Assembly: GCA_018268465.1 (NCBI GenBank)
Contig: JAFDWN010000008.1
Location: forward strand, 186,001-250,000
Length of the DNA: 64,000 nucleotides
Source of the DNA: Actinomycetota bacterium
GTDB taxonomy: Bacteria; Actinomycetota; Actinomycetes; Mycobacteriales; Mycobacteriaceae
Direction: 5' to 3'
In this document: positions 20,079 to 28,793 of the stretch, one piece after another
How positions within the stretch are numbered: position 1 is the stretch's first letter
How the letters are laid out: the number at the start of each line of letters is the position of its first letter
The notes under the pieces: generated by a model
Databases searched by the model: none
What the model was told of the DNA's origin: nothing
The model's input: only the letters and a program-made list of their open reading frames with translations
Made by a program: the position numbers and the translations under genes

Positions 20079-21521
20079 TTACAAGGTGGCGATGGCGGCC
20101 CTGAGGTGGGCCAGGATGCGGGTGGCCGAGGTCGGCGCGGGGCGAGGCCCCGGGTCGGCGGCGGAGAGGTTGGCCGCGCGGGCGTGGACGAAGGCCGCCG
20201 CGGCGGCGGCCTCGGCGGCGGGCAGTCCGGCGGCGAGCAGTGCACCGATGGTGCCGGACAGCACGTCGCCCGAGCCGGCGGTGGCCGCCCACGATCCGCC
20301 CGCGGCGTTGAGATACGCACGGCCCGAACCGGGGTCGGCGATCACGGTGACATTGCCCTTCAACAGCACGGTGACTCCGAGGCGTTCGGCCATCACCCTG
20401 GCCGCGGCCACCCGGTCCGCGCCGGGCCAGTCGCCCTCGGGCAGCACCGTGGGGGCCAACCGGGCGAATTCCCCCGCATGCGGTGTCAGGACGGTGGGGG
20501 CGCCTCGGCCGGCGACGAATTCGGGGTGCGCGGCGAGGACGGTGAGCGCGTCGGCGTCCACGATCACCGGGAGGTCGGTGTCCAGCACGAAGCGCAACGT
20601 GTCGGCCGCCGCCCGGTCGGTACCCATTCCCGGCCCGGCGACCCAGGCCTGCACCCGGCCGGCCGACGTCGCCTCTGTCGTGGCGATGACCTCGGGCCAG
20701 TGCGAAAGAACCTGCTGCGCAGCGCTTCCCACGTACCGGACCATACCCGAGGTGGCCGCGACGGCGGCGCCGGTGCTCAGCACCGCCGCACCCGGGTAGG
20801 TCGCCGAGCCGGCGAGCACTCCGGTCACGCCCTGGGTGTACTTGTCGTCGGACCGACCCGGCACCGGCCAGCGCGCCGCCACGTCGGCGGCCTCGAATCC
20901 GACCAGGTCCGCACCGGGGAGGTCCAGACCGATGTCGATGAGTTCCACCCGACCGCAATCCGCCAGTGCGTGAACCGGTTTGAGGCCGCCGAAGGTGACG
21001 GTGAGCGCCGCGTGGACGTGAGGTCCGCTGGTGGCGCCGGTCGCCACGTCGACACCGCTGGGGATGTCGACGGCCACCACCGGGATGCCCGCCGCGTCGA
21101 CCGCGCCGAACACCTCGGCGGCGGCCGGGCGAAGTGGACCGGTGGCCCCGATGCCCACCACCCCGTCGATCACCAGATCGGCCGTGGCCGGGACGCGTTG
21201 CACGACACGGCCACCGGCGGCGATGAACGCGCCCAGCCCCGCGGCATGGGTGCGTTCGGGGCTGAGGAGAACGGCGTCGGCCGCGGCGCCGCGGCGGCGT
21301 AGGAACGTCGCCGCCCACAGTGCGTCGCCTCCGTTGTCCCCCGAGCCGACGACGGCGCAGACTCTCCTGCCATTGACCCCGCCGGTGCGCGCCACCAGTT
21401 CCCGCGCGATCGCCGTGGCCAGACCGTAGGCGGCGCGGCGCATCAGCACCCCGCCGGGCAGCCGGGCCAGCAACGGCGCTTCCGCGTCACGGATCGCGCC
21501 CGCGCTGTAGTAGTGCCGCAC
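20079..21521 (-). CDS. nnr: Bifunctional NAD(P)HX epimerase/dehydratase
   Basis: The product has about 480 residues and fuses two repair domains. The N-terminal half is the YjeF/NnrE epimerase (VCAVVGSGDNGGDAL, then VDIPSGVDVATG). The C-terminal half is the ADP-dependent dehydratase NnrD (ILTPH-type segment VLTPHAGEFARL, AGSGDVLSGTIGALLAAG). Together they repair hydrated NADH and NADPH. The GTG at 21521 precedes RHYYSAGAIRDAE, where mycobacterial homologues begin. Confidence 0.93.
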   Translation of the reverse strand: MRHYYSAGAIRDAEAPLLARLPGGVLMRRAAYGLATAIARELVARTGGVNGRRVCAVVGSGDNGGDALWAATFLRRRGAAADAVLLSPERTHAAGLGAFIAAGGRVVQRVPATADLVIDGVVGIGATGPLRPAAAEVFGAVDAAGIPVVAVDIPSGVDVATGATSGPHVHAALTVTFGGLKPVHALADCGRVELIDIGLDLPGADLVGFEAADVAARWPVPGRSDDKYTQGVTGVLAGSATYPGAAVLSTGAAVAATSGMVRYVGSAAQQVLSHWPEVIATTEATSAGRVQAWVAGPGMGTDRAAADTLRFVLDTDLPVIVDADALTVLAAHPEFVAGRGAPTVLTPHAGEFARLAPTVLPEGDWPGADRVAAARVMAERLGVTVLLKGNVTVIADPGSGRAYLNAAGGSWAATAGSGDVLSGTIGALLAAGLPAAEAAAAAAFVHARAANLSAADPGPRPAPTSATRILAHLRAAIATL

Positions 21522-21565
21522 GCGGACAAGGCTACGTTGCTGGGCGAGCGACAGCCGAGCGGCTA

Positions 21566-21575
21566 CCATTTTTGG
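21566..21575. promoter_or_regulatory. Candidate operator CCATTTTTGG, copy 1
   Basis: The 10-mer CCATTTTTGG, with CCA/TGG dyad ends, lies directly before the GTG of the TetR gene. The same 10-mer recurs at 22264, before the peroxiredoxin-like gene. A site placed over the start of a TetR gene fits autorepression. This is inferred from two copies only. Confidence 0.4.
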
Positions 21576-21576
21576 A

Positions 21577-22239
21577 GTGAACTCTCCATCGCAGGTGCAG
21601 GCAAGCAACGGCAGGACACTGACCCGCAAAGGTCGCCAAACCCGCGACCGGATCGTCACGGCGGCCGCCGACCTGATGTTGGAGCGTGGGGTGGCGCGGA
21701 CTACCGTCGAGGACATCCGGGCCGCCGCCGATGTCAGCACGTCCCAGCTGTATCACTATTTCGCCGACAAGGACGCGCTGGTGACGGCCGTGATCGACGC
21801 CCAGGCGGACCGGGTGCTCGCCGTCCAGCACCTCGGACTCGACAGGGTAACCTGCATCGACGATCTGTGGCGTTGGCGCGACCTGATCGTCGGCGTCAAG
21901 ACCGCCCAGAATTGCGTTGGCGGTTGCCCTTTGGGCACCCTGTCGGCCGACCTGTCCGAGGCCGACCCACTGGCCAGGGCGCAGCTCGCCCGCTGGTTCG
22001 GCGAGTGGGAGCGGATCCTGCACGACGGCCTCACGGCAATGGCCGATACCGGCCAGTTCGCGCCGGGCGCCGACACCGAACGGCTGGCACTCGCACTGCT
22101 CGCCGCGACGCAGGGTGGCCTGCTGCTCAGTCAGGTGCAGCGCAGCACCGCGCCCCTGACCGCGGCGATGGACGCCGTGCTCACCCACATCGGCGAGCAC
22201 CTGACCGACCAGGCGCGTGCCGCGATGCGCCGGGGGTAA
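21577..22239 (+). CDS. TetR-family transcriptional regulator
   Basis: The product has 220 residues. The helix-turn-helix is plain: TRDRIVTAAADLMLERGVAR, TTVEDIRAAADVSTSQLYHY and FADKDALVTAVI. The ligand domain includes CVGGCPLGTLSADLSE, a segment common in the AcrR/TetR_C-type regulators of quinone or electrophile responses. It reads in the same direction as the peroxiredoxin-like gene 89 bases downstream, and both carry the CCATTTTTGG box, so it probably represses itself and that gene. The inducer is unknown; the paired cysteines are a possible redox switch. Confidence 0.88.
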   Translation: MNSPSQVQASNGRTLTRKGRQTRDRIVTAAADLMLERGVARTTVEDIRAAADVSTSQLYHYFADKDALVTAVIDAQADRVLAVQHLGLDRVTCIDDLWRWRDLIVGVKTAQNCVGGCPLGTLSADLSEADPLARAQLARWFGEWERILHDGLTAMADTGQFAPGADTERLALALLAATQGGLLLSQVQRSTAPLTAAMDAVLTHIGEHLTDQARAAMRRG

Positions 22240-22263
22240 ACGGATCGTTTTGGCATTGACACT

Positions 22264-22273
22264 CCATTTTTGG
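22264..22273. promoter_or_regulatory. Candidate operator CCATTTTTGG, copy 2
   Basis: This is the second copy of the 10-mer, 56 bases before the start of the peroxiredoxin-like gene and preceded by TTGACA-like sequence (CATTGACACT). It would sit at the promoter of that gene, so the TetR protein next door is the obvious candidate to bind it. Confidence 0.4.
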
Positions 22274-22328
22274 CTGGCAAGCATGGCGAGTACTCGGCTA
22301 CCCGAGCACCCGACCGAAGGACACGCCC

Positions 22329-23009
22329 ATGACCCCGACCGACCCGAACGTCAACCCGACCAGCATCGCCGCGCAGGTGGCACAACTGGAGGCGGATATG
22401 GCCGACGATCTGCCCGCCCACGCGATCTCGGCGTTCTCCGCCGAGCAGCGCCGGATGGCCACCCAGGGCGTCCCACCCGAAGCGGCACGGGCCGGCACCG
22501 ACATGCCCGATGCCACCCTGCTGGATGTGCACGGTTCGCCGACCTCGTTGGCCGAGCTCCGCGCCGGGCGCCCCGCGGTGGTGGTGTTCTACCGCGGGCA
22601 GTGGTGCCCGTACTGCAATCTGGCACTTCGAACCTATCAGCGGGATCTGCTGCCGACCCTTTCCGACCGCGCCGTCCCGTTGATCGCCGTGAGCCCGCAG
22701 ACACCCGACGGCTCGCTGAACACCGCCGAACTCAACGCGCTGACATTCGCCGTCGTCACCGATCCGGGTAACCAGCTCGCCCGCCGCCTCGGCATCCTCA
22801 CCTCGCCCTCACAGGACGTCCGCGACACAACGCTCGAACTCGGCCTCGATCTGGCCAGGGCGAACACCGACGGGCGTTATGAGGTGCCGATGCCCACCGT
22901 GGTGGTCGTCGACGCCGACGGTGTCATCAGCTGGATCGACGTCCATCCCGACTACACCACCCGCAGCGAGGTACCCGCCATCCTGGCAGCGGTCGGGCGC
23001 CTGGGCTGA
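22329..23009 (+). CDS. AhpC/TSA-fold peroxiredoxin-like protein
   Basis: The product has 226 residues. An N-terminal helical stretch of about 60 residues precedes a thioredoxin-fold domain with VVVFYRGQWCPYCNLAL near residue 88. CPYC is a redox Cys pair, and the helix-strand order matches the AhpC/TSA family. The end, PTVVVVDADGVISWIDVHPDY, is the usual C-terminal strand pair. Regulators and peroxiredoxin-like genes of this arrangement often respond to electrophiles or oxidants. GAAGGACACGCCC provides a ribosome site. A thiol-peroxidase role is a family inference. Confidence 0.85.
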   Translation: MTPTDPNVNPTSIAAQVAQLEADMADDLPAHAISAFSAEQRRMATQGVPPEAARAGTDMPDATLLDVHGSPTSLAELRAGRPAVVVFYRGQWCPYCNLALRTYQRDLLPTLSDRAVPLIAVSPQTPDGSLNTAELNALTFAVVTDPGNQLARRLGILTSPSQDVRDTTLELGLDLARANTDGRYEVPMPTVVVVDADGVISWIDVHPDYTTRSEVPAILAAVGRLG

Positions 23010-23063
23010 GTCCCGCCCGGCGTCGCGGAGGTGCGACCCGGACCCGCGGCACGGCCGGGCCGG

Positions 23064-24929
23064 TCACTCGACGGTGACGGACTTGGCCAGGTTTCGCGGT
23101 TTGTCGACGTCGTAGCCACGGGCGCGCGCCACCGACGCGGCGAACACCTGCAGCGGTACCGTCGACAGCAACGGCTGGAAAAGCGTTGTCGTCGAGGGCA
23201 GTTCGAAGATGTGGTCGGCATAGGGCCGCACGGTGTCATCGCCCTCCTCGGCGATGACGATGGTGACCGCGCCCCGGGCCTGGATCTCGCGGATATTCGA
23301 CAACAGCTTGGCGTGCAGCGTCGACGAACCCTTCGGTGAGGGCATCACGACGATCACCGGCAGGTCGTCCTCGATCAGCGCGATGGGGCCGTGTTTGAGT
23401 TCACCGGCCGCGAACCCCTCGGCATGCATGTACGCAAGCTCTTTCAGCTTGAGCGCACCCTCGAGCGCGATGGGGTAGCCGACGTGGCGGCCGAGGAACA
23501 GCACCGCCGAGGAGGTGGCGAAACGTCTGCCCAGCTCGGCGATGGGCTCGAGGTGTTCGAGCACCTGCTGCACCAATCCGGGCATCGCCTCCAGCTCGCG
23601 GTACTCGCGGGCCACCTCGTCGGGGTACTTCGTGCCGCGCGCCTGCGCGAGCGCAAGACCCACCAGATAGTTCGCGGCGATCTGGGCCAGGAAGGTCTTG
23701 GTGGCCGCGACCCCGATCTCCGGCCCGGCACGGGTGTAGAGCACCGCATCGGCCTCACGGGGAATCTGGCTGCCGTTGGTGTTGCAGATGGCCAGCACCT
23801 TGGCCTTCTGGTCCTTGGCGTGCCGCACCGCCTCCAGCGTGTCGGCCGTCTCACCGGACTGCGAGATGGCCACGACCAGGGTGCTGCGGTCCAGCACCGG
23901 GTCCCGGTAGCGGAACTCGCTGGCGAGTTCGACCTCCACGGGCAGGCGCGTCCAGTGTTCGATGGCGTATTTCGCGAGCAGCCCCGAGTGGTAGGCGGTA
24001 CCGCAGGCCACCACGAAGACCTTGTCGATCTCACGCAATTCCTGGTCGGACAGCCGCTGCTCGTCGAGGACGATCCTGCCGTCGACGAAATGCCCCAGCA
24101 GGGTGTCGGCCACCGCGGTGGGCTGCTCGGCGATCTCCTTGAGCATGAAGTAGTCGAAGCCGCCCTTCTCGGCGGCCGACAGATCCCAGTCGATGGTGAA
24201 CTCGCGGTATTCGACGTCGTCGTTGCCCGCGAAGTCGGTGACCCGGTAGCCGTCGGCGGTCATCACCACGGCCTGGTCCTGGCCCAGCTCGACGGCGTTG
24301 CGGGTGTACTCGATGAACGCCGCGACATCGGAACCGAGGAACATCTCGCCGTCGCCGATGCCCAGCACCAGGGGGGTCGAGCGGCGCGCCGCCACGATGG
24401 TGCCCGGCTCGTCGGCGTTGGCGAAGACCAGGGTGAAATGCCCCTCCAGCCGGCGCAGCACGGCCAGCACCGACGCGGTGAAGTCTCCCGCGGTGGCGCC
24501 GTGGTGATACTGCTGGGCGACCAGGTGGACAGCCACCTCGGTGTCCGTGTCGCTGGCGAACTCGACACCGGCCGCCTCGAGTTCGTGACGCAGTGCGGAG
24601 AAATTCTCGATGATGCCGTTGTGCACGACGGCGAACTTGCCCGCCGCGTCACGATGGGGATGGGCGTTGCGGTCCGTCGGCCTGCCGTGGGTGGCCCAGC
24701 GGGTATGCCCCAGCCCGGTGCCACCGGCCAGGACGCCCGGCTCGGCCTCGTCCAGCGCGGCCTCGAGGTTGGCCAGCCGGCCGGCGCGGCGCCGGACCGT
24801 CAGGCCGCCGTCGCCGTCGAGCAGCGCGACGCCCGCGGAGTCGTATCCGCGGTATTCCATTCGGCGCAACGCATCGACCACGACATCGCGTGCGTTGCGC
24901 GACCCGACGTAGCCGACGATCCCACACAT
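23064..24929 (-). CDS. glmS: Glucosamine-fructose-6-phosphate aminotransferase (isomerizing)
   Basis: The product has 621 residues. The N-terminal glutaminase starts MCGIVGYVG with Cys2 as nucleophile and includes GHTRWATHG. Two SIS sugar-isomerase domains follow; the catalytic C-terminal end is KSVTVE. It makes glucosamine-6-phosphate for peptidoglycan, with glmM further along this strand. I see no ribozyme-like structure upstream. Confidence 0.97.
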   Translation of the reverse strand: MCGIVGYVGSRNARDVVVDALRRMEYRGYDSAGVALLDGDGGLTVRRRAGRLANLEAALDEAEPGVLAGGTGLGHTRWATHGRPTDRNAHPHRDAAGKFAVVHNGIIENFSALRHELEAAGVEFASDTDTEVAVHLVAQQYHHGATAGDFTASVLAVLRRLEGHFTLVFANADEPGTIVAARRSTPLVLGIGDGEMFLGSDVAAFIEYTRNAVELGQDQAVVMTADGYRVTDFAGNDDVEYREFTIDWDLSAAEKGGFDYFMLKEIAEQPTAVADTLLGHFVDGRIVLDEQRLSDQELREIDKVFVVACGTAYHSGLLAKYAIEHWTRLPVEVELASEFRYRDPVLDRSTLVVAISQSGETADTLEAVRHAKDQKAKVLAICNTNGSQIPREADAVLYTRAGPEIGVAATKTFLAQIAANYLVGLALAQARGTKYPDEVAREYRELEAMPGLVQQVLEHLEPIAELGRRFATSSAVLFLGRHVGYPIALEGALKLKELAYMHAEGFAAGELKHGPIALIEDDLPVIVVMPSPKGSSTLHAKLLSNIREIQARGAVTIVIAEEGDDTVRPYADHIFELPSTTTLFQPLLSTVPLQVFAASVARARGYDVDKPRNLAKSVTVE

Positions 24930-25202
24930 AGCTCCTCAGAGTAGTGCAATCCGCGCCGGGCCACGTCCCGGTCGGCCGGACTCCGGTGTTCGCTCGCACC
25001 ACCACTTGGTGACGAGTGTCGCGTGGCCCACATCTGCTGTGGCGGCAATCTTGCTGATCAGAGGGTCAGACGCGACGACACCTGCCCGCGCCGCCACGGT
25101 CGACGCACAGTTGCCACGCGGCGAAAAACTCCCGGCGGGCGAACGCGAATCCGTCCGTTCCGGCGGGGTCTCCGCGCCGCCGCGATGGGTTACGGTCATC
25201 GG

Positions 25203-26042
25203 GTGGCCAGCACGAAGAGGCTCTTCAAGACGTTGACCCGGCGCGGTCCGCACCGTGTCCTGCGCGGCGATATGGCCTTCGCGGGCCTGCCCGGCATTCT
25301 CTACACGCCCGAATCGGGGATGAACCTGCCCGGCGTCGCGTTCGGCCACGACTGGCTGGCGGCCACCGGGCGTTATGCCGGAACACTGGAGCATCTCGCG
25401 TCGTGGGGCATCGTGGCCGCGGCACCGGACACCGAGACCGGCGTCGCCCCGTCGGTGCTGAACCTGGCCTTCGACCTGGGCACCACGCTCGACATCATCA
25501 CCGGTGTGCGCCTGGGCCCGGGCAAGATCAGCGTGCACCCCACCAAACTCGCGGTGGTCGGCCACGGGTTCGGCGGTGCGGCGGCGATCTTCGCGGCCGC
25601 GGGTATGCCGGTGAAGCCCAAGGCCGCGGTGGCGCTGTTCCCCTCCGTGACCAGACCGCGGGCCGAACAGCCCGCCGCGACGCTGCGGATTCCGGGTCTG
25701 GTGCTGACCGCGCCGGGCGATCCGATGACCTTGCGTTCGAATGCGGTCGAGGTGGCGCGCTCCTGGACATCGGCGACGCTGCGGACCGTCGACGTCAAGC
25801 CGGGCGGCCTGATCGAGGGGCGGCGGCTCGCGCGGGTCGTGGGGTTGCCCGGCGCCGACCGCCAGACGCAGAAGTACGTGCGGGCGCTGCTGACCGGCTA
25901 CCTGCTGCATGTCCTCACCGGGGACAAGACCTACCGGGACTTCGCCGACCCGCAGGCCCAGCTGCCCAAGACCCAGCCTGCGGATCCGAACGCCGATCCG
26001 GTGGATCTGGAGGACAAGGTCGTCGCACTGCTCAAGCCCTAG
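25203..26042 (+). CDS. Dienelactone hydrolase-family protein
   Basis: This alpha/beta hydrolase-fold protein has 279 residues, beginning at the GTG at 25203 with a basic helix. GVAFGHDWLA marks the oxyanion region and VVGHGFGGAAA near residue 120 the nucleophile elbow. The residue at the elbow is His-Gly-Phe-Gly-Gly, without the usual Ser or Cys, so catalysis by the standard triad is doubtful. It corresponds in position and length to Rv3438 as I recall it. The function is unknown. Confidence 0.8.
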   Translation: MASTKRLFKTLTRRGPHRVLRGDMAFAGLPGILYTPESGMNLPGVAFGHDWLAATGRYAGTLEHLASWGIVAAAPDTETGVAPSVLNLAFDLGTTLDIITGVRLGPGKISVHPTKLAVVGHGFGGAAAIFAAAGMPVKPKAAVALFPSVTRPRAEQPAATLRIPGLVLTAPGDPMTLRSNAVEVARSWTSATLRTVDVKPGGLIEGRRLARVVGLPGADRQTQKYVRALLTGYLLHVLTGDKTYRDFADPQAQLPKTQPADPNADPVDLEDKVVALLKP

Positions 26043-26079
26043 CACCAGCCGACCAACCGGTTGGGTGTATAACTCAACA

Positions 26080-27120
26080 ATGCGGACAGGGATCTTTCTG
26101 AGCTACGACGGCGGCTTTCGTGAAGCCGTCGACGACGTCGTCGAACTGGAGAAGCTGGGCGTCGACATCGCCCTGGTGGCCGAGGCCTACACCTTCGACG
26201 CGGTGAGCCAGCTCGGCTATCTGGCCGCCAGAACCTCCACGATCGAACTCGGCACGGGCGTCGTGCCCATCTACATCCGGACACCGTCGCTGCTGGCGAT
26301 GACCGCCGCCGGGCTCGACTACGTATCCGACGGCCGGTTCCGGCTGGGCATCGGCACCTCGGGACCCCAGGTCATGGAGGGCTTCCACGGGGTGCCCTTC
26401 GACGCCCCGCTGGGCCGCACCCGTGAGGTCGTCGAGATCTGCAGGCAGGTGTGGCGGCGCGAGGACGTCGTCCACGACGGCAGGTACTACCAGATCCCGC
26501 TGCCCGCCGAGCGCGGAACCGGACTCGGCAAACCCCTGCATCTCATCAATCACCTTGTCCGCGAACGCATTCCCATCACGATCGCCGCGCTCGGCCCCAA
26601 GAACGTGGAACTGGCCGCCGAGATCGCCGAGGGATGGCAGCCGGTGTTCTTCCATCCCGAGAAGGCCCGGACGGCCTGGGGTGAGGCACTGCAGGCCGGA
26701 TTCGCCAAACGCGATCCGGCGCTGGGGCCCCTGGACATCATGGTCAGCGCCAGCCTGGCAATCGGCGACGACGTCGGCGACCGGCTCACCTGGGCCAAAC
26801 CTCAACTCGCGCTGTACATCGGCGGGATGGGTGCGCGGGGGAAGAACTTCTACCACAACCTGGCCACCCGGTACGGCTTCGGCGAGGTGGCGGACCGGAT
26901 CCAGGACCTGTACCTGTCCGGCCGCAAAGCCGAGGCGATCGACGCGGTGCCCGACGACCTGGTGCGCAACGTCTCGCTCATCGGGCCGCGCGGCTACGTC
27001 AAGGAACGGCTCGCGGCCTACGCCGAGGCCGGCGTCACCACGATGCTGCTGCACCCGCTCGCCGACAACCGCGCCGAACGGGTCCGCTTCGTCGAAGAAC
27101 TGCGCGCCCTGCTGCCGTGA
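26080..27120 (+). CDS. LLM-class F420-dependent oxidoreductase
   Basis: The product has 346 residues. The TIM-barrel start MRTGIFLSYDGGFREAVD, the strand IELGTGVVPIYIRTPSLLAM, the segment RFRLGIGTSGPQVMEGFHG and PITIAALGPKNVELAAEIAEGW are typical of mycobacterial F420-dependent luciferase-like enzymes. It likely reduces or oxidises a small lipid or aromatic substrate with F420. It follows the hydrolase gene by 37 bases and may be cotranscribed with it. Confidence 0.87.
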   Translation: MRTGIFLSYDGGFREAVDDVVELEKLGVDIALVAEAYTFDAVSQLGYLAARTSTIELGTGVVPIYIRTPSLLAMTAAGLDYVSDGRFRLGIGTSGPQVMEGFHGVPFDAPLGRTREVVEICRQVWRREDVVHDGRYYQIPLPAERGTGLGKPLHLINHLVRERIPITIAALGPKNVELAAEIAEGWQPVFFHPEKARTAWGEALQAGFAKRDPALGPLDIMVSASLAIGDDVGDRLTWAKPQLALYIGGMGARGKNFYHNLATRYGFGEVADRIQDLYLSGRKAEAIDAVPDDLVRNVSLIGPRGYVKERLAAYAEAGVTTMLLHPLADNRAERVRFVEELRALLP

Positions 27121-27121
27121 G

Positions 27122-27841
27122 CTAAGCGAGTACGGTCCCGCCGTCGACGGTCAGCACCGTCCCCGTGCCGAATGCCTGCTCGATGCAGTACAGGTAGGCC
27201 AGGGCGACGTCGTCCACCTCGCCGACACGACCCAACGGAAGTTGTTGCGCCGCTTGGTCGTACATCGCCTGCCGGTCGGCATCGCCCATCCCCGACCACA
27301 GCGGGCTGCGCACCACCCCCGGAGCGACGGCGTTCACACGCACCGGCGCGAGTTCGACCGCCAGCGCCCGCGTCAGGGCGTTCATCGCACCACACACCCC
27401 GGCCGCGAGCGCCCAGCCGGAGCCGGGCCGGTCCCCGGCGGTGCCGCTGGTCAGGGTGATCGAGGCACCGGCGGTGAGATTCGGGGCGAACGCACGCACC
27501 GCACTCAATGCCCCGACGAACCGGGTCTGGAAGAAGCCGTTGATCACCTCGGGTGTCAGCCCGGCCAGTTCGACGAGGTCCAGCGGTTCACCGGCGGTGT
27601 ACACGAGATGCTCGACGGCACCGACCTCGGTCACCAGCCGCTGCAGTGCGGACGGATCGGTGGGGTCGGCGACCGCGCCGCGGGCGTTGGCGGGCAGCAG
27701 GGACAGGGCGCGGTCGACGCTGGACTGCCTGCGGGACACCACGATCGGGATCCCGCCGCGATCCGCGACGGCGCCGGCAACGGCCAGCCCGATGCCGGAG
27801 GTGCCGCCGATGACGAGGACGCGCGCGTTCTTCACACTCAT
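27122..27841 (-). CDS. Short-chain dehydrogenase/reductase
   Basis: This SDR has 239 residues, with a Rossmann motif VIGGTSGIGLAVAGAVAD at the start and the motif PGVVRSPLW after the active site. The usual YxxxK catalytic pair appears replaced: the segment SGWALAAGVCGAMNALTRAL has no Tyr-x-x-x-Lys, as in some atypical SDRs. GGTSGIG suggests NADP(H). It is divergent from a LysR gene across 71 bases, which implies inducible expression. The substrate is unknown. Confidence 0.8.
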   Translation of the reverse strand: MSVKNARVLVIGGTSGIGLAVAGAVADRGGIPIVVSRRQSSVDRALSLLPANARGAVADPTDPSALQRLVTEVGAVEHLVYTAGEPLDLVELAGLTPEVINGFFQTRFVGALSAVRAFAPNLTAGASITLTSGTAGDRPGSGWALAAGVCGAMNALTRALAVELAPVRVNAVAPGVVRSPLWSGMGDADRQAMYDQAAQQLPLGRVGEVDDVALAYLYCIEQAFGTGTVLTVDGGTVLA

Positions 27842-27912
27842 GACTCCACACTGGACCGGCGCCGCGGAGGTCGTCCAAGACTCTTTTCGTCGTCTGCCGA
27901 TACCCTGACGGT

Positions 27913-28791
27913 ATGGCGACGGTGGATCTCGACATGCGCAAGCTGCGGTACTTCGTCGCCGTCGCCGAAGAGCTGAACTTTGGGCGCGCGGCGAAGCGGC
28001 TGCACATCGCGCAGCCGGTGCTGTCACGCCAGATCAGGTCGTTCGAGGACGAACTCGGGGTGGCGCTGTTCTCGCGCGGGTCGCGCGGCACCGTACTGAC
28101 GGTGGCCGGTACACAACTCCTCGAGGACGCCCGGTTCCTGCTCGCCGAGTCGAAAGCCGTGCAGCAGAGACTGTCCCGGGCCACCGCGGCCGTCGTGACG
28201 CTGACCGTGGGCACCATGCCGGGACTGCTGGCCACCGCGGCCGTGCGGATGTTCGAGGCCGCCGACGCCTCGCGCCGCGTGACCCAGCTGCAGGTCGGCT
28301 GGCGCGATCAGGTCGACATCGTGCGGCGCGGCGACGCCGACGTCGTGTATGCCCGCGAACCGATCGATCACGCCGGTCTCGGTACCGCTCACCTGCTCAC
28401 CGAGCCGCGGGATGTGGTACTGCACGTGGACAATCCGCTGGCCGCCCGTTCACGGCTGCAGCTGGCCGATCTGGCGGCCACGCGGCTGCTGCAGGAGCCT
28501 GCGACGGTTCCGGAATGGGCGGCGCTGGCCAGCCCGCGGCTGCGTCGCGAATCGGCACGGGCCGCGGTGCACACGATGGAGCAGAAACTGGAGCTGGTCG
28601 CGGCGCGGGAGGGGTTCGCCGTGCTGCCCCGGTCGACGACGTCGTTCTACCGCAGACCCGATGTGCGGGTGCTGCCCGTCGAAGACCTCGAGCCCAGTCG
28701 GGTGACCCTGATCTGGGACGCCGCCGTCGCCAGCGCGGTGCGCGACGAGTTCGTCGCGGCGGCGCTGGCCTGTCGCGACCACACCATCTGA
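27913..28791 (+). CDS. LysR-family transcriptional regulator
   Basis: The product has 292 residues. The wing-helix MRKLRYFVAVAEELNFGRAA, followed by QPVLSRQIRSFEDELGVALF, is classic LysR. The effector domain spans from about residue 90 to the end. It is divergent from the SDR gene, and its likely target is that promoter. The effector is unknown. Confidence 0.9.
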   Translation: MATVDLDMRKLRYFVAVAEELNFGRAAKRLHIAQPVLSRQIRSFEDELGVALFSRGSRGTVLTVAGTQLLEDARFLLAESKAVQQRLSRATAAVVTLTVGTMPGLLATAAVRMFEAADASRRVTQLQVGWRDQVDIVRRGDADVVYAREPIDHAGLGTAHLLTEPRDVVLHVDNPLAARSRLQLADLAATRLLQEPATVPEWAALASPRLRRESARAAVHTMEQKLELVAAREGFAVLPRSTTSFYRRPDVRVLPVEDLEPSRVTLIWDAAVASAVRDEFVAAALACRDHTI

Positions 28792-28793
28792 CG

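Noticed and set aside
18150..21302. Plus-strand open frame of 1,050 codons
   Set aside because: It is antisense to alr, gadB and the NAD(P)HX repair gene. Its His/Arg/Gly-rich sequence shows no domain. It is a shadow frame.
23391..24944. Long plus-strand frame opposite glmS
   Set aside because: It is an exact antisense shadow of a highly conserved gene with no motif of its own.
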